A stretch of 7,011 nt of DNA from Bacteroidales bacterium (GTDB lineage Bacteria; Bacteroidota; Bacteroidia; Bacteroidales; FEN-979): NCBI GenBank assembly GCA_016926765.1, contig JAFGNY010000047.1:1-7011 (forward strand). Reading direction: 5' to 3'. The notes beneath the pieces were generated by a model. The model ran no database searches. It was given only the letters and a program-made list of their open reading frames with translations, and was not told the DNA's origin. This document shows, piece after piece, positions 1-5,669 of the stretch. Each line of letters begins with the position of its first letter. The stretch's first letter is position 1. The position numbers and the translations under genes were made by a program.

Positions 1-120
1 AATCGTCAGGAGTTCTCCTGAAGGGGAGATAACCAGGGCAAGTCCGCCATACAGTGCCCCCAGCGACTGAAAGGCCAGGAGGATCGCAAGAATCCAAACG
101 GAAAGGGGGTTCTTTTTCAT
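1..120 (-). CDS. N-terminal fragment of a small integral membrane protein (partial, cut by window edge)
   Basis: Forty codons are open from an ATG at 118-120 to the window edge with no stop. The product begins MKKNPLSVWILAILLAFQSL, followed by a Gly/Ala-rich stretch and then SPSGELL. Two lysines followed by about 25 hydrophobic residues indicate a first transmembrane helix with the N-terminus in the cytoplasm. The pattern (helix, GG-LALVI, SPSGELL) recalls small uncharacterised multi-helix membrane proteins in which such a segment follows the first helix, but this is recognition from a short fragment. The start lies 41 bases after the stop of the gene at 162-620 on the same strand, so the two may be co-transcribed. 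The function is unknown and the C-terminal part lies outside the window. Confidence 0.6.
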   Translation of the reverse strand, partial: MKKNPLSVWILAILLAFQSLGALYGGLALVISPSGELLTI

Positions 121-161
121 CGGTTAATCTTTGAATATCAATAATACAAATGTCCTTCGCA

Positions 162-620
162 TCAGTATCTGTAATAAATCTTACTCACAATTTTCCAGTC
201 GCTCGCATATTTGTACAGGAACTGATAATCCACAAAGGTGAGCTTATCCCCTACGTAAAACTCAAATTTGGCTACGGCTGCATTTCCGGTGACATCAATA
301 TCCAGGAACTTCACCGAGACCTTTTCTTCCGGTTTTTGCGGTAACTTCCCGGATGCCAGATCAGCCCTGATCCGTTCCTTCCAGGCGCTCAGGGAGTATT
401 TTTTCAGGGATCCGTCGGCACCGGGGATGAGCAAGTCGAAATCGGGATGAAACCCGGCGTTGATCTTAACGGTATCGCCTTCGTTCTGGAGGCCGTCAAC
501 ATAGGCCGTCTGAATGGTTTGCTGAATCAGCTCCTCATCGGAAAGTTTCGGGTCTGGTTCCTGAGCCTGAGCCACGAAACAGAAGAATAGAGCGAAAAAA
601 AACACAAAGGACATTTTCAT
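162..620 (-). CDS. Secreted NTF2-like / putative lumazine-binding-like family protein
   Basis: This 152-residue protein has a clear Sec signal peptide: MKM, a Phe-rich hydrophobic core at residues 4-17, and a likely AQA|Q cleavage after residue 19. The mature part of about 130 residues has the layout of the NTF2-like superfamily, in particular the Lumazine_bd_2-type group: an N-terminal helix (DEELIQQTIQTAYVDGLQNE), a 'FHPDFDLLIPGADGSLKKYS' segment, a helix with W (SAWKERIRADL), and C-terminal strands ending in DWKIVSKIYYRY. Members usually form a cone-shaped pocket and often have no known ligand, so no enzymatic activity is claimed. It probably sits in the periplasm. Codon 1 (ATG at 618-620) is chosen because it gives a complete signal peptide and lies just downstream of a good Bacteroidota promoter at 643-672; a second ATG two codons later is possible. 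The gene follows the T9SS protein gene by 57 bases. Confidence 0.8.
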   Translation of the reverse strand: MKMSFVFFFALFFCFVAQAQEPDPKLSDEELIQQTIQTAYVDGLQNEGDTVKINAGFHPDFDLLIPGADGSLKKYSLSAWKERIRADLASGKLPQKPEEKVSVKFLDIDVTGNAAVAKFEFYVGDKLTFVDYQFLYKYASDWKIVSKIYYRY

Positions 621-642
621 GACAAGAGGATTTTATTTCTCA

Positions 643-672
643 CAAAAGTAGGTGATTGGTCACAATATCCAA
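643..672 (-). promoter_or_regulatory. Bacteroidota-type promoter for the NTF2-like gene
   Basis: Read on the minus strand, TACTTTTG (643-650) matches the Bacteroidota -7 consensus TAnnTTTG exactly. A TTG (670-672) lies 19 bases upstream, which is the normal position of the -33 element. The transcription start would fall near 636, leaving a leader of roughly 15-20 bases before the ATG at 620. The match was found by eye and no transcript data are available. It suggests that the gene at 162-620 is expressed independently of the T9SS protein gene upstream. Confidence 0.6.
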
Positions 673-677
673 GCCCT

Positions 678-2474
678 TCACCGGATGATCAGCCGGCCGA
701 CAGCCGTTTGTCCTGCTGAGGCTGCCATGATGGTGTATAGTCCGGGGCTTAACCCGGTGGTTTCGATCAATACAGAACATGTACCACGGGAGCCACGAAT
801 GACATCAGGGGAGAGAAAAACCAGCCGACCCAAGGCATTGTATACCGAAATGCGTGCATCCGATCCGTCCGGGAAACAACCCATTACAAAGGAACCAGAA
901 GTGGCAGGGTTCGGATAGAGGAAGAAAAGGTTTCCCGGTGATGGTGCAGGCTCCGGAATGGAAAGCGGCCCTACCTTCCCTGTTTCCAGGATATTCTGGG
1001 CTACAATGTCGGAACTCTGGTCGAGGCCAATCGAGGTGTCCTTCCGGGCATCGCTCCATACCAATACAGCCTCCCCGTTGGTGAAAGAACTCATGGTTAT
1101 ATCGTATTTCCCGGAAAGCGTATCGCTGATGGCGGTAAATGGAGGATCCCATACAAAGGAACCGGTAGAATTCACCCTCATCGCAAAGAGGAATGTCTTC
1201 GGTACCGGACCGCTTTTCCCCTTGATGAAGGGTACAATCGAACTCCCATCCGGAAGCGAAGCAGCTCCCGAAACCGAAAACATGGTGTCCTGAACAAAAG
1301 GAATGAGGGTCTTCCCCTGATCCCCCCATAGCGGTTCCCCCGTGATTGAAAATCTCTGCGCCATGACCCGGAAGCGGGCCGATCCTGCGGGATCGTATTC
1401 GCTCCAATAAACTGTCGTGCTTTGGTCTAGCGGATTAATGGCTCCCTCAGGCGAATCATGGGGATAATCGTCAATGATGAAATAACGGCCGTGCTCCCCA
1501 AACAGGATATTTCCGTTTGGATCAATTTTCTGTATTTTATTTTTTGGAAATGCACCAAAGGCGGAGGCCCAGATTACAGTGGTATGATCATTTTCATCCA
1601 TCAGCGTCCGGGCGTGAATCGGACCGACAGGTAGAAACTCATTCTTGTCCAGGGTCAACGTATTGGGCCACAAATAATTTCCATCGCTATCAAAATGCTG
1701 AAGATAAAGATTGGAATATTGCTTTAAAAAAGTACCTCCCTGCACCGGTACCCGGGTGGCGCCTTCAAATAGCAAAATAAAGCCGCCATCACGGGTCGGG
1801 TTGATCTTGTAGTTCAACAGAAAATAGGAAATACTGTCGTTTTCCAGTACCACCGGCTGGTTCCACAAAACGGTCATGTCCTTGCTCACCTTTTGCAGGA
1901 AGATCGTGGATTTCATGTGATCTCCCATCACCGAATCCTGAATAAGCTCTTCGATTGTCCACCCGAAAATATAATGTCCATCCTTTAGCTGAACGACATT
2001 CATGCATGAAATATCCACCTCAGGATCTGCATTCTGGGTCATAGGCAGGCCATCTTCTCCCCACAGAAACGCGCCATTGGGCGATATCCGCCAGGCCCAG
2101 GCATTGGAGTAGCCCGTTCTTCTATCGCGGTTGACCAGAACGGCGCAGGAATCGTCGTCGGAAATCAATCCATAATAGGTATCAGATATATCGGTGGGAT
2201 AACTGTTAACCACCAGGTAGTCATTTCCCCAAACCTTTACCCCCTCCTTGTTGATGCGTGTCAGCATAAACCGGAATTGATAATTCTGCTGAAAGTAACC
2301 ATCCCAGGAAATATAACCAGCGCCGGTTCCCTCATCCAGGGCAATCATGGTATTACCCATTCTTCCATTGGTATCGGTAATCAGTGTATTCAGCCTCGTG
2401 TTGGCGGTCCACTGGGCCTGCAGTTCAATCAATGACAGGGCAAGGAACAGGGTGAAAACGGAAGGTTTCTTCAT
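678..2474 (-). CDS. Secreted protein with type IX secretion C-terminal sorting domain (T9SS type A)
   Basis: This 598-residue protein has an N-terminal Sec signal peptide (MKK, hydrophobic residues 6-16, likely cleavage after LQA at residue 20) and a C-terminal sorting domain at about residues 516-598. The sorting domain starts FLYPNPATSGSF, followed by ISVYNALGRLVF, TTGLSPGLYTI and a terminal GRLIIR. This is the classic Por/T9SS type A signal, so the protein should cross the outer membrane through the type IX secretion system and be released or anchored at the cell surface. The body (residues 21-515) contains repeated beta-type stretches such as 'GDGYLW...', 'YLQHFDSDGNYLWPN', 'IQKIDPNGNILFGEHG' and 'MRVNSTGSFVWDPP'. 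These resemble the blades of beta-propeller-like extracellular proteins ('D-x-G-N-x-LW' units). No catalytic motif was recognised. The start is fixed by the signal peptide. The function is unknown and may be adhesion or glycan-related; it lies outside the accessory block. Confidence 0.9.
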   Translation of the reverse strand: MKKPSVFTLFLALSLIELQAQWTANTRLNTLITDTNGRMGNTMIALDEGTGAGYISWDGYFQQNYQFRFMLTRINKEGVKVWGNDYLVVNSYPTDISDTYYGLISDDDSCAVLVNRDRRTGYSNAWAWRISPNGAFLWGEDGLPMTQNADPEVDISCMNVVQLKDGHYIFGWTIEELIQDSVMGDHMKSTIFLQKVSKDMTVLWNQPVVLENDSISYFLLNYKINPTRDGGFILLFEGATRVPVQGGTFLKQYSNLYLQHFDSDGNYLWPNTLTLDKNEFLPVGPIHARTLMDENDHTTVIWASAFGAFPKNKIQKIDPNGNILFGEHGRYFIIDDYPHDSPEGAINPLDQSTTVYWSEYDPAGSARFRVMAQRFSITGEPLWGDQGKTLIPFVQDTMFSVSGAASLPDGSSIVPFIKGKSGPVPKTFLFAMRVNSTGSFVWDPPFTAISDTLSGKYDITMSSFTNGEAVLVWSDARKDTSIGLDQSSDIVAQNILETGKVGPLSIPEPAPSPGNLFFLYPNPATSGSFVMGCFPDGSDARISVYNALGRLVFLSPDVIRGSRGTCSVLIETTGLSPGLYTIMAASAGQTAVGRLIIR

Positions 2475-2718
2475 AGCATCTGGTTGTTAAAGTTTTGGGG
2501 AGGAAGAAGGACTTTTTACGAACAGATTCTTCCAAGGATATAAAAATAAGGAAAAGGTGTTTCTGTTTAGCATGCCTCCCGCTATTTTGATCAACGCATA
2601 TGATTATCCTGTTTTCGAAACTTTTTACTCTGTACTTCTTAATTTGTAATTTTGTGACACACAAGTTGAATTGAATATTTTGACTGAATTATCGTATTAA
2701 TGAATAGCGAAAAACATA
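2475..2718. other. Divergent intergenic region between T9SS protein and nuclease gene
   Basis: This 244-base AT-rich stretch lies between two divergently transcribed genes, so it must hold promoters for both. On the plus strand there is a good -7 element at 2647-2654. On the minus strand I see only an imperfect -7-like TATTTTTA with no TTG at the right distance, so I do not place the T9SS gene's promoter. Short ORFs cross this region on both strands, but none has recognisable protein character. It also marks the point where base composition changes. Confidence 0.5.
2647..2664 (+). promoter_or_regulatory. Probable -7 element with overlapping inverted repeat before the nuclease gene
   Basis: TAATTTTG (2647-2654) matches the Bacteroidota -7 consensus TAnnTTTG. 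The -33 position (about 2625) is only T-rich, without the TTG, so the promoter may be weak or need an activator. Overlapping its 3' end is a perfect inverted repeat, TTGTG-ACA-CACAA (2652-2664), where a repressor or other dimeric regulator could sit across the transcription start. The leader to the ATG at 2719 would be about 55-60 bases. The match to the -7 consensus is seen directly; the operator role is inference. Confidence 0.35.
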
Positions 2719-3504
2719 ATGGAAGAGGATATAAAAACCCTCAATGATTTTCAAAGCTTGAATATAAAGGAGCCACCTGAAACTACGTTTCTGGAAATCA
2801 TTGGCAAATCGCACATTGAAACTACCTGGAGCCGGATACTTGCCTTCTTTCTTGATCCCAAACAGAGACATGGGATGAAGGATTTGATGTTACGTTCTCT
2901 GTTTGAATCGATTGACCGTCCATTTTCCTTTCATTCAATCCGATCTTATCAGGTTCACACCGAGTATCCTACAAAAGAAGGCAGAATTGACCTGGTCATT
3001 GAATCGAGTGATTTTGTGATTGGTATCGAGAACAAGGTGAATGCCTTGCTTTACAATAATTTAGTCGATTATGCCACTACGATAAATAACTCCTCCCAAA
3101 AGCGAAAATCATATTTAATAGTTCTTTCAAAGAACAATGCGGACGTGAAAGAAGATGTGAAAGAAAAAATGGAGAGGTTGCAGGTTGAATTGCTTCTTCT
3201 GACCTATGAAAAATTTCTTGCCAGCATCCGAAGAAATATTGGCTTTTATCATTCCCATGCCGAAACCAGATATTTTATTTTCTTCCTTGATTTTATTGAC
3301 AATATTGAGAAAAACCTACACACAAATATATATATGCTGAACGACCAGGAAACAATGAAGTTCTTCATCAACAATTTTGAGGGGATCAAGAAACTATCAG
3401 AAAAAACTGCCCTGCTTTCCAAGGAGAAAAACATCGCGATAACCCAGTTGGATAATGAGTTAAGAAAAGATACACAATGGATTCAGGATATCACCTCCCT
3501 ATAA
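2719..3504 (+). CDS. PD-(D/E)XK nuclease family protein (PDDEXK_4-like), interrupted by frameshift
   Basis: This 261-residue product has the hallmarks of the PD-(D/E)XK nuclease superfamily, most like the PDDEXK_4 group. The N-terminal helix signature ETTWSRILAFFLDPKQRHG (residues 34-52) corresponds to the family's E-x-x-x-S-x-x-L-x-x-x-LDP-x-x-x-HG segment. The catalytic core follows: GRIDLVI with D91, then IGIENKV with E104 and K106 (D-x12-E-x-K). The C-terminal part (residues 200-260) is helical and charged. The family is usually predicted to cut DNA or RNA with a divalent metal; several members are linked to phage defence or restriction, but the target here is unknown. The coding sequence stops at TAA 3502-3504, yet the downstream +1 frame continues with clearly coding-like sequence to 3706. 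The intact protein would therefore be about 328 residues. All catalytic residues are upstream of the break. The ATG at 2719 is chosen because it begins the conserved region's natural lead; an ATG at 2700 is out of frame. No Shine-Dalgarno sequence is present, as is usual in Bacteroidota. Confidence 0.8.
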   Translation: MEEDIKTLNDFQSLNIKEPPETTFLEIIGKSHIETTWSRILAFFLDPKQRHGMKDLMLRSLFESIDRPFSFHSIRSYQVHTEYPTKEGRIDLVIESSDFVIGIENKVNALLYNNLVDYATTINNSSQKRKSYLIVLSKNNADVKEDVKEKMERLQVELLLLTYEKFLASIRRNIGFYHSHAETRYFIFFLDFIDNIEKNLHTNIYMLNDQETMKFFINNFEGIKKLSEKTALLSKEKNIAITQLDNELRKDTQWIQDITSL

Positions 3505-3706
3505 ACGTTTAATTTCACTATTTCCAGAATATAATAGGGATATTTTTCGGGGCGGCTTTTACGAATTAATGCTTGAACCATGGAAGGATATTTCTATTGT
3601 TAAGAGCGAATTTATCGCAAGGGTTAAGAACTGTGCAACCCTGTTCCGCGATCGATTTGATGAGGTTAAAAGAATTTATCAGACAGAAGTCACTCAAAAG
3701 AAATAA
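3464..3706 (+). pseudogene. Out-of-frame C-terminal remainder of the PD-(D/E)XK nuclease gene
   Basis: In the frame one base forward of the nuclease gene, the sequence is open from 3464 (after a TAA at 3461-3463) to a TAA at 3704-3706. From 3500 it reads YKRLISLFPEYNRDIFRGGF and goes on with YELMLEPWKDISIVKSEFI and a charged helix ending in TQKK. This has normal protein character, no ATG positioned to start an independent gene, and no promoter of its own. It is best explained as the C-terminal 65-70 residues of the same protein. The join is around 3494-3503, where ACC TCC CTA TAA would become ACC TCC TAT AAA if one C of the CCC run were removed. A single-base insertion, either a true mutation or a sequencing/assembly error, is the simplest cause. 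Programmed +1 frameshifting is possible but unsupported. Confidence 0.7.
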
Positions 3707-3746
3707 CTTAGAAAATATTTCCAGCAACGCGACTGGACGATTCAGT

Positions 3747-4274
3747 TTATTCACATTCTGTCCAATCCCTATTGTAAGGTACATCGGGTACCCTCGACCT
3801 CAATGCTTCAATCTCAGTGTTCAGCGAATTGACCTCAAAAGGACAGTAGGACTCTGCATTATTTTCCCGGGCATAGTCTGATAAAACCAATCTGATCTCC
3901 TCATCGTCCAAATATTTTACCAATGCATGGGCTGGATTATTAGGTTTGCCAATAGGGGATGGGATACCATGAAAAACAGGATCATGTTCAATTGATTCTA
4001 TCCCGGAGACCGACCGAAGAAAACTTACCGGGAACCTGAATATATGAAACTGCTTTTGATCAATGAACCGGTCGTTTCGATTATGAGACAATCCAATAAG
4101 GATGAATATTTGACGAATTGTGATTTTCTCATCCCAATTTACTGAAAGACCATCCGGATCAGGTTTAAAGTGGGCTTCATTAGGGAATCTCAGCGGTTTT
4201 TGTTTGATTACATCCATATGATGACAATGTCTGTAAACGTGATCCCCATCCGGAATAGATTCCTTTGCCCACAT
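3747..4274 (-). CDS. Conserved hypothetical protein, third gene of a three-gene cassette
   Basis: This 175-residue soluble protein has no signal peptide or transmembrane segment. It starts MWAKESIPDGDHVYRHCHHM, continues with PNEAHFKPDPDGLSVNWDE (residues 31-49), and has a later HGIPSPIGKPNNPAHALV segment (residues 102-119). The combination IPD-x-D-x-V-Y/F-R-H, a segment ending G-L-S-V-x-W/R, and a late N-P-A-H-A motif recalls a widespread uncharacterised family of bacterial proteins that I have no function for. His and Cys residues are concentrated at the N-terminus (HCHH at 16-19), which might bind a metal; that is inference. Its ATG (4272-4274) follows the stop of the preceding gene by two bases (TAA AT ATG), so translation is very probably coupled. 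It ends only 40 bases from the end of the convergent nuclease reading frame. Composition is AT-rich, like its partners. Confidence 0.7.
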   Translation of the reverse strand: MWAKESIPDGDHVYRHCHHMDVIKQKPLRFPNEAHFKPDPDGLSVNWDEKITIRQIFILIGLSHNRNDRFIDQKQFHIFRFPVSFLRSVSGIESIEHDPVFHGIPSPIGKPNNPAHALVKYLDDEEIRLVLSDYARENNAESYCPFEVNSLNTEIEALRSRVPDVPYNRDWTECE

Positions 4275-4276
4275 AT

Positions 4277-4912
4277 TTATTCAGCAAGGTTTCTCATCCA
4301 CATCGACAGATAGAGGTCAACGTTATCAGTATTTACCCACCCCTTGATTGGTCTTACATTTTTGTAAAAATCGCCGTAATAAAATGCAAGAATGACATCT
4401 TCGGATTTTCTTAAATTAATCAGTAATCGGGCTCGTGAAGTTCTCCAGGATAGATCAACTGTCCCGTCTTTACAAGGATTTATTTCTGGCAATTCTAAAA
4501 TCCTTTCACTGTCTTCAAGAATTTCAGTGGCATAGAGCATCAGAAATTTGACCGCAGCCTTCCAGATTTCCGGATCAATGGGCTGGGCATTTTCTTCATC
4601 CCAACCGGGTTCCAATGACAGCATATGTTTTGAGTGCTCAATTAAACCGGCAAGTTGCCTGAGTTTCCATTTAACCGGGATAATTTCATTCAGCAATGTT
4701 ATCTCTAAATCCTCAGTAGTAAGTTCAAGATCAACATATTGGTCAGTATACTGGAGTTGAACATCTGAAAACAATGACTTCCCTGTAAGTACCTTTATTT
4801 GATCTTTCTCAGGGTTATAACCAGGTTGAAGAAGCCAATATGACGGCATTTGCTTGTGTTCGCCATGTGATACACGGGAATAGGGCATACAATATGTTGA
4901 GCAATTAGCCAT
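4277..4912 (-). CDS. Conserved hypothetical protein of the GWD...PI / DGTVDLSW / FYxGD...IKG family, second gene of cassette
   Basis: This 211-residue protein is predicted to be cytoplasmic. The C-terminal half carries a conserved pattern seen in many uncharacterised bacterial proteins: GWDEENAQPIDPEIWKAAVKF (GWD at 103-105, PI at 111-112), then LPEINP (141-146), DGTVDLSW (149-156), a strand RARLLINL, FYYGD (177-181) and PIKG (188-191). Relatives usually read W-D-G-x-x-A-x-P-I and P-x-I-x-P-x-x-D-G-x-I-x-L-x-W in the same order. The fold is probably a helix followed by a small beta-sheet, and the biochemical role is unknown. The N-terminal 60 residues are less typical and contain a C-x3-C pair (residues 4 and 8). 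The start at 4910-4912 lies nine bases after the stop of the preceding gene; a later Met at residue 22 is possible. It is the middle gene of a tight operon, so it very likely works with its neighbours. Confidence 0.75.
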   Translation of the reverse strand: MANCSTYCMPYSRVSHGEHKQMPSYWLLQPGYNPEKDQIKVLTGKSLFSDVQLQYTDQYVDLELTTEDLEITLLNEIIPVKWKLRQLAGLIEHSKHMLSLEPGWDEENAQPIDPEIWKAAVKFLMLYATEILEDSERILELPEINPCKDGTVDLSWRTSRARLLINLRKSEDVILAFYYGDFYKNVRPIKGWVNTDNVDLYLSMWMRNLAE

Positions 4913-4921
4913 AGAAAAGTT

Positions 4922-5584
4922 TTAATCGGTGATTTCAATGAAAGAAATTGAATTGGAATAATCCTTTTTAATAATTTCTTCTTTTTCCAATGCCCTATCA
5001 ATCTGTTTTTTCAATTTTTTCAGATCATTATTGTCCAGGGCAATATAAAACTGCTTTGGTTCGCCCTCTTTACGGTAATCGATCTTAAGTTTGTGAATAA
5101 TTACTGCGTTTCTATTTTTTTGATCAATTTCTTCCTGAAAAACAAGCCGGATATCAGTAATGATATGACTTTCAACAAAATTCTGGTTGTTCTCAGTCAA
5201 CAGATTAAGCGCTTTGAAGGATAGTTTTAAGGACCCAAGATTTTTTAATAATTCCTTATTTCGTTTTGAATAAATCGCTTTTTGTTCCTCCGCTAAGGTT
5301 AAATCCAATCCTTCTCCATATGCAGATGCAAGTTCATTGGACAATTCATCATTGGTAAATTCCTGAGATTCCAGTAAAGAGCCAAGGCTGAAGATAGTCG
5401 CAGCAACCTGGCTGATCCATGGATACTCAAGATTTGATTTCAGGGTTTTTATGAATGAATTAGGCCCAAGACCAACCGGGACTATTTGCAACGAGTCTAT
5501 TAACCGTTGGAAATCATTTTCATCAATTGCATAAAGAGCCTTAAAACCTTCAAGAAACTGTTTCGGGATCTGAATTTTTGCCAT
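4922..5584 (-). CDS. Hypothetical protein, first gene of the three-gene cassette; C-terminus possibly COMM-like
   Basis: This 220-residue protein has no signal peptide or membrane segment. The first 130 residues look all-helical: IPKQFLEGFKAL, then FQRLIDSL, WISQVAATIFSLGSLLES, and a charged helix around 95-130. From about residue 137 the character changes to strands and a final helix: VESHIITDIRLVFQEE, then AVIIHKLKIDY, KQFYIALDNNDLKKLKKQID and RALEKEEII. The D-I-R-x-V-F motif (144-149) and the 'FYIALDNNDLKKLKKQ' helix seem to be the conserved parts. The arrangement, a helical N-domain followed by a small beta-beta-beta-alpha C-domain, is reminiscent of eukaryotic COMMD proteins, but the likeness is only topological and unconfirmed. 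No catalytic motif is evident, so an adaptor or scaffold role is more likely than an enzymatic one. The ATG at 5582-5584 lies about 25 bases after a good -10-like element (5608-5613). It is the promoter-proximal gene of the cassette. Confidence 0.7.
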   Translation of the reverse strand: MAKIQIPKQFLEGFKALYAIDENDFQRLIDSLQIVPVGLGPNSFIKTLKSNLEYPWISQVAATIFSLGSLLESQEFTNDELSNELASAYGEGLDLTLAEEQKAIYSKRNKELLKNLGSLKLSFKALNLLTENNQNFVESHIITDIRLVFQEEIDQKNRNAVIIHKLKIDYRKEGEPKQFYIALDNNDLKKLKKQIDRALEKEEIIKKDYSNSISFIEITD

Positions 5585-5607
5585 AGGTCCGATCTTAAGG
5601 ATACTGC

Positions 5608-5635
5608 ATTATAATATAGGTAACGAAATTAACAA
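5608..5635 (-). promoter_or_regulatory. Possible promoter of the three-gene cassette
   Basis: Read on the minus strand, TTGTTA (5630-5635) and TATAAT (5608-5613) are separated by 16 bases, matching the general bacterial -35/-10 pattern. The same stretch offers TATATTAT, a partial match to the Bacteroidota TAnnTTTG element, with a TTG further upstream. The transcription start would fall around 5600, leaving a leader of about 15-20 bases. AT-rich DNA produces such matches by chance, so this is only moderately supported. If real, it would make the cassette a transcription unit separate from the helicase gene upstream. Confidence 0.4.
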
Positions 5636-5669
5636 CTTTTTAGTTTATACGTTCATCAAGAATAAAATA

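Noticed and set aside
652..918. 88-codon open frame on the plus strand
   Set aside because: It is antisense to the sorting-domain end of the T9SS protein gene and has no recognisable protein character.
805..1407. 200-codon open frame on the minus strand
   Set aside because: It lies wholly inside the T9SS protein gene in another frame, and its composition (many His, Cys and Gly) is not that of a real protein. The enclosing frame has a signal peptide and a sorting domain.
2545..2560. TATTTTTA on the minus strand as a promoter for the T9SS gene
   Set aside because: It lacks the final G of TAnnTTTG and has no TTG at the -33 distance; such strings are expected by chance in this AT-rich DNA.
2425..2664. 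79-codon open frame on the minus strand upstream of the T9SS gene
   Set aside because: It overlaps the signal-peptide region of the T9SS gene and fills the divergent promoter region. It shows no conserved motif.
3491..3505. Programmed +1 frameshift site at TCC CTA TAA in the nuclease gene
   Set aside because: Re-pairing of the P-site tRNA in the +1 frame would be poor and no stimulatory element is evident. A one-base insertion in the CCC run is simpler.
3719..3736. Weak hairpin CCAG-N8-CTGG in the convergent gap as a terminator
   Set aside because: The stem is only four base pairs and no T-run follows it on either strand.
3573..3881. 102-codon open frame on the plus strand
   Set aside because: It overlaps the +1-frame remainder of the nuclease gene and the end of the convergent cassette gene. 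The other frames there read as conserved protein.
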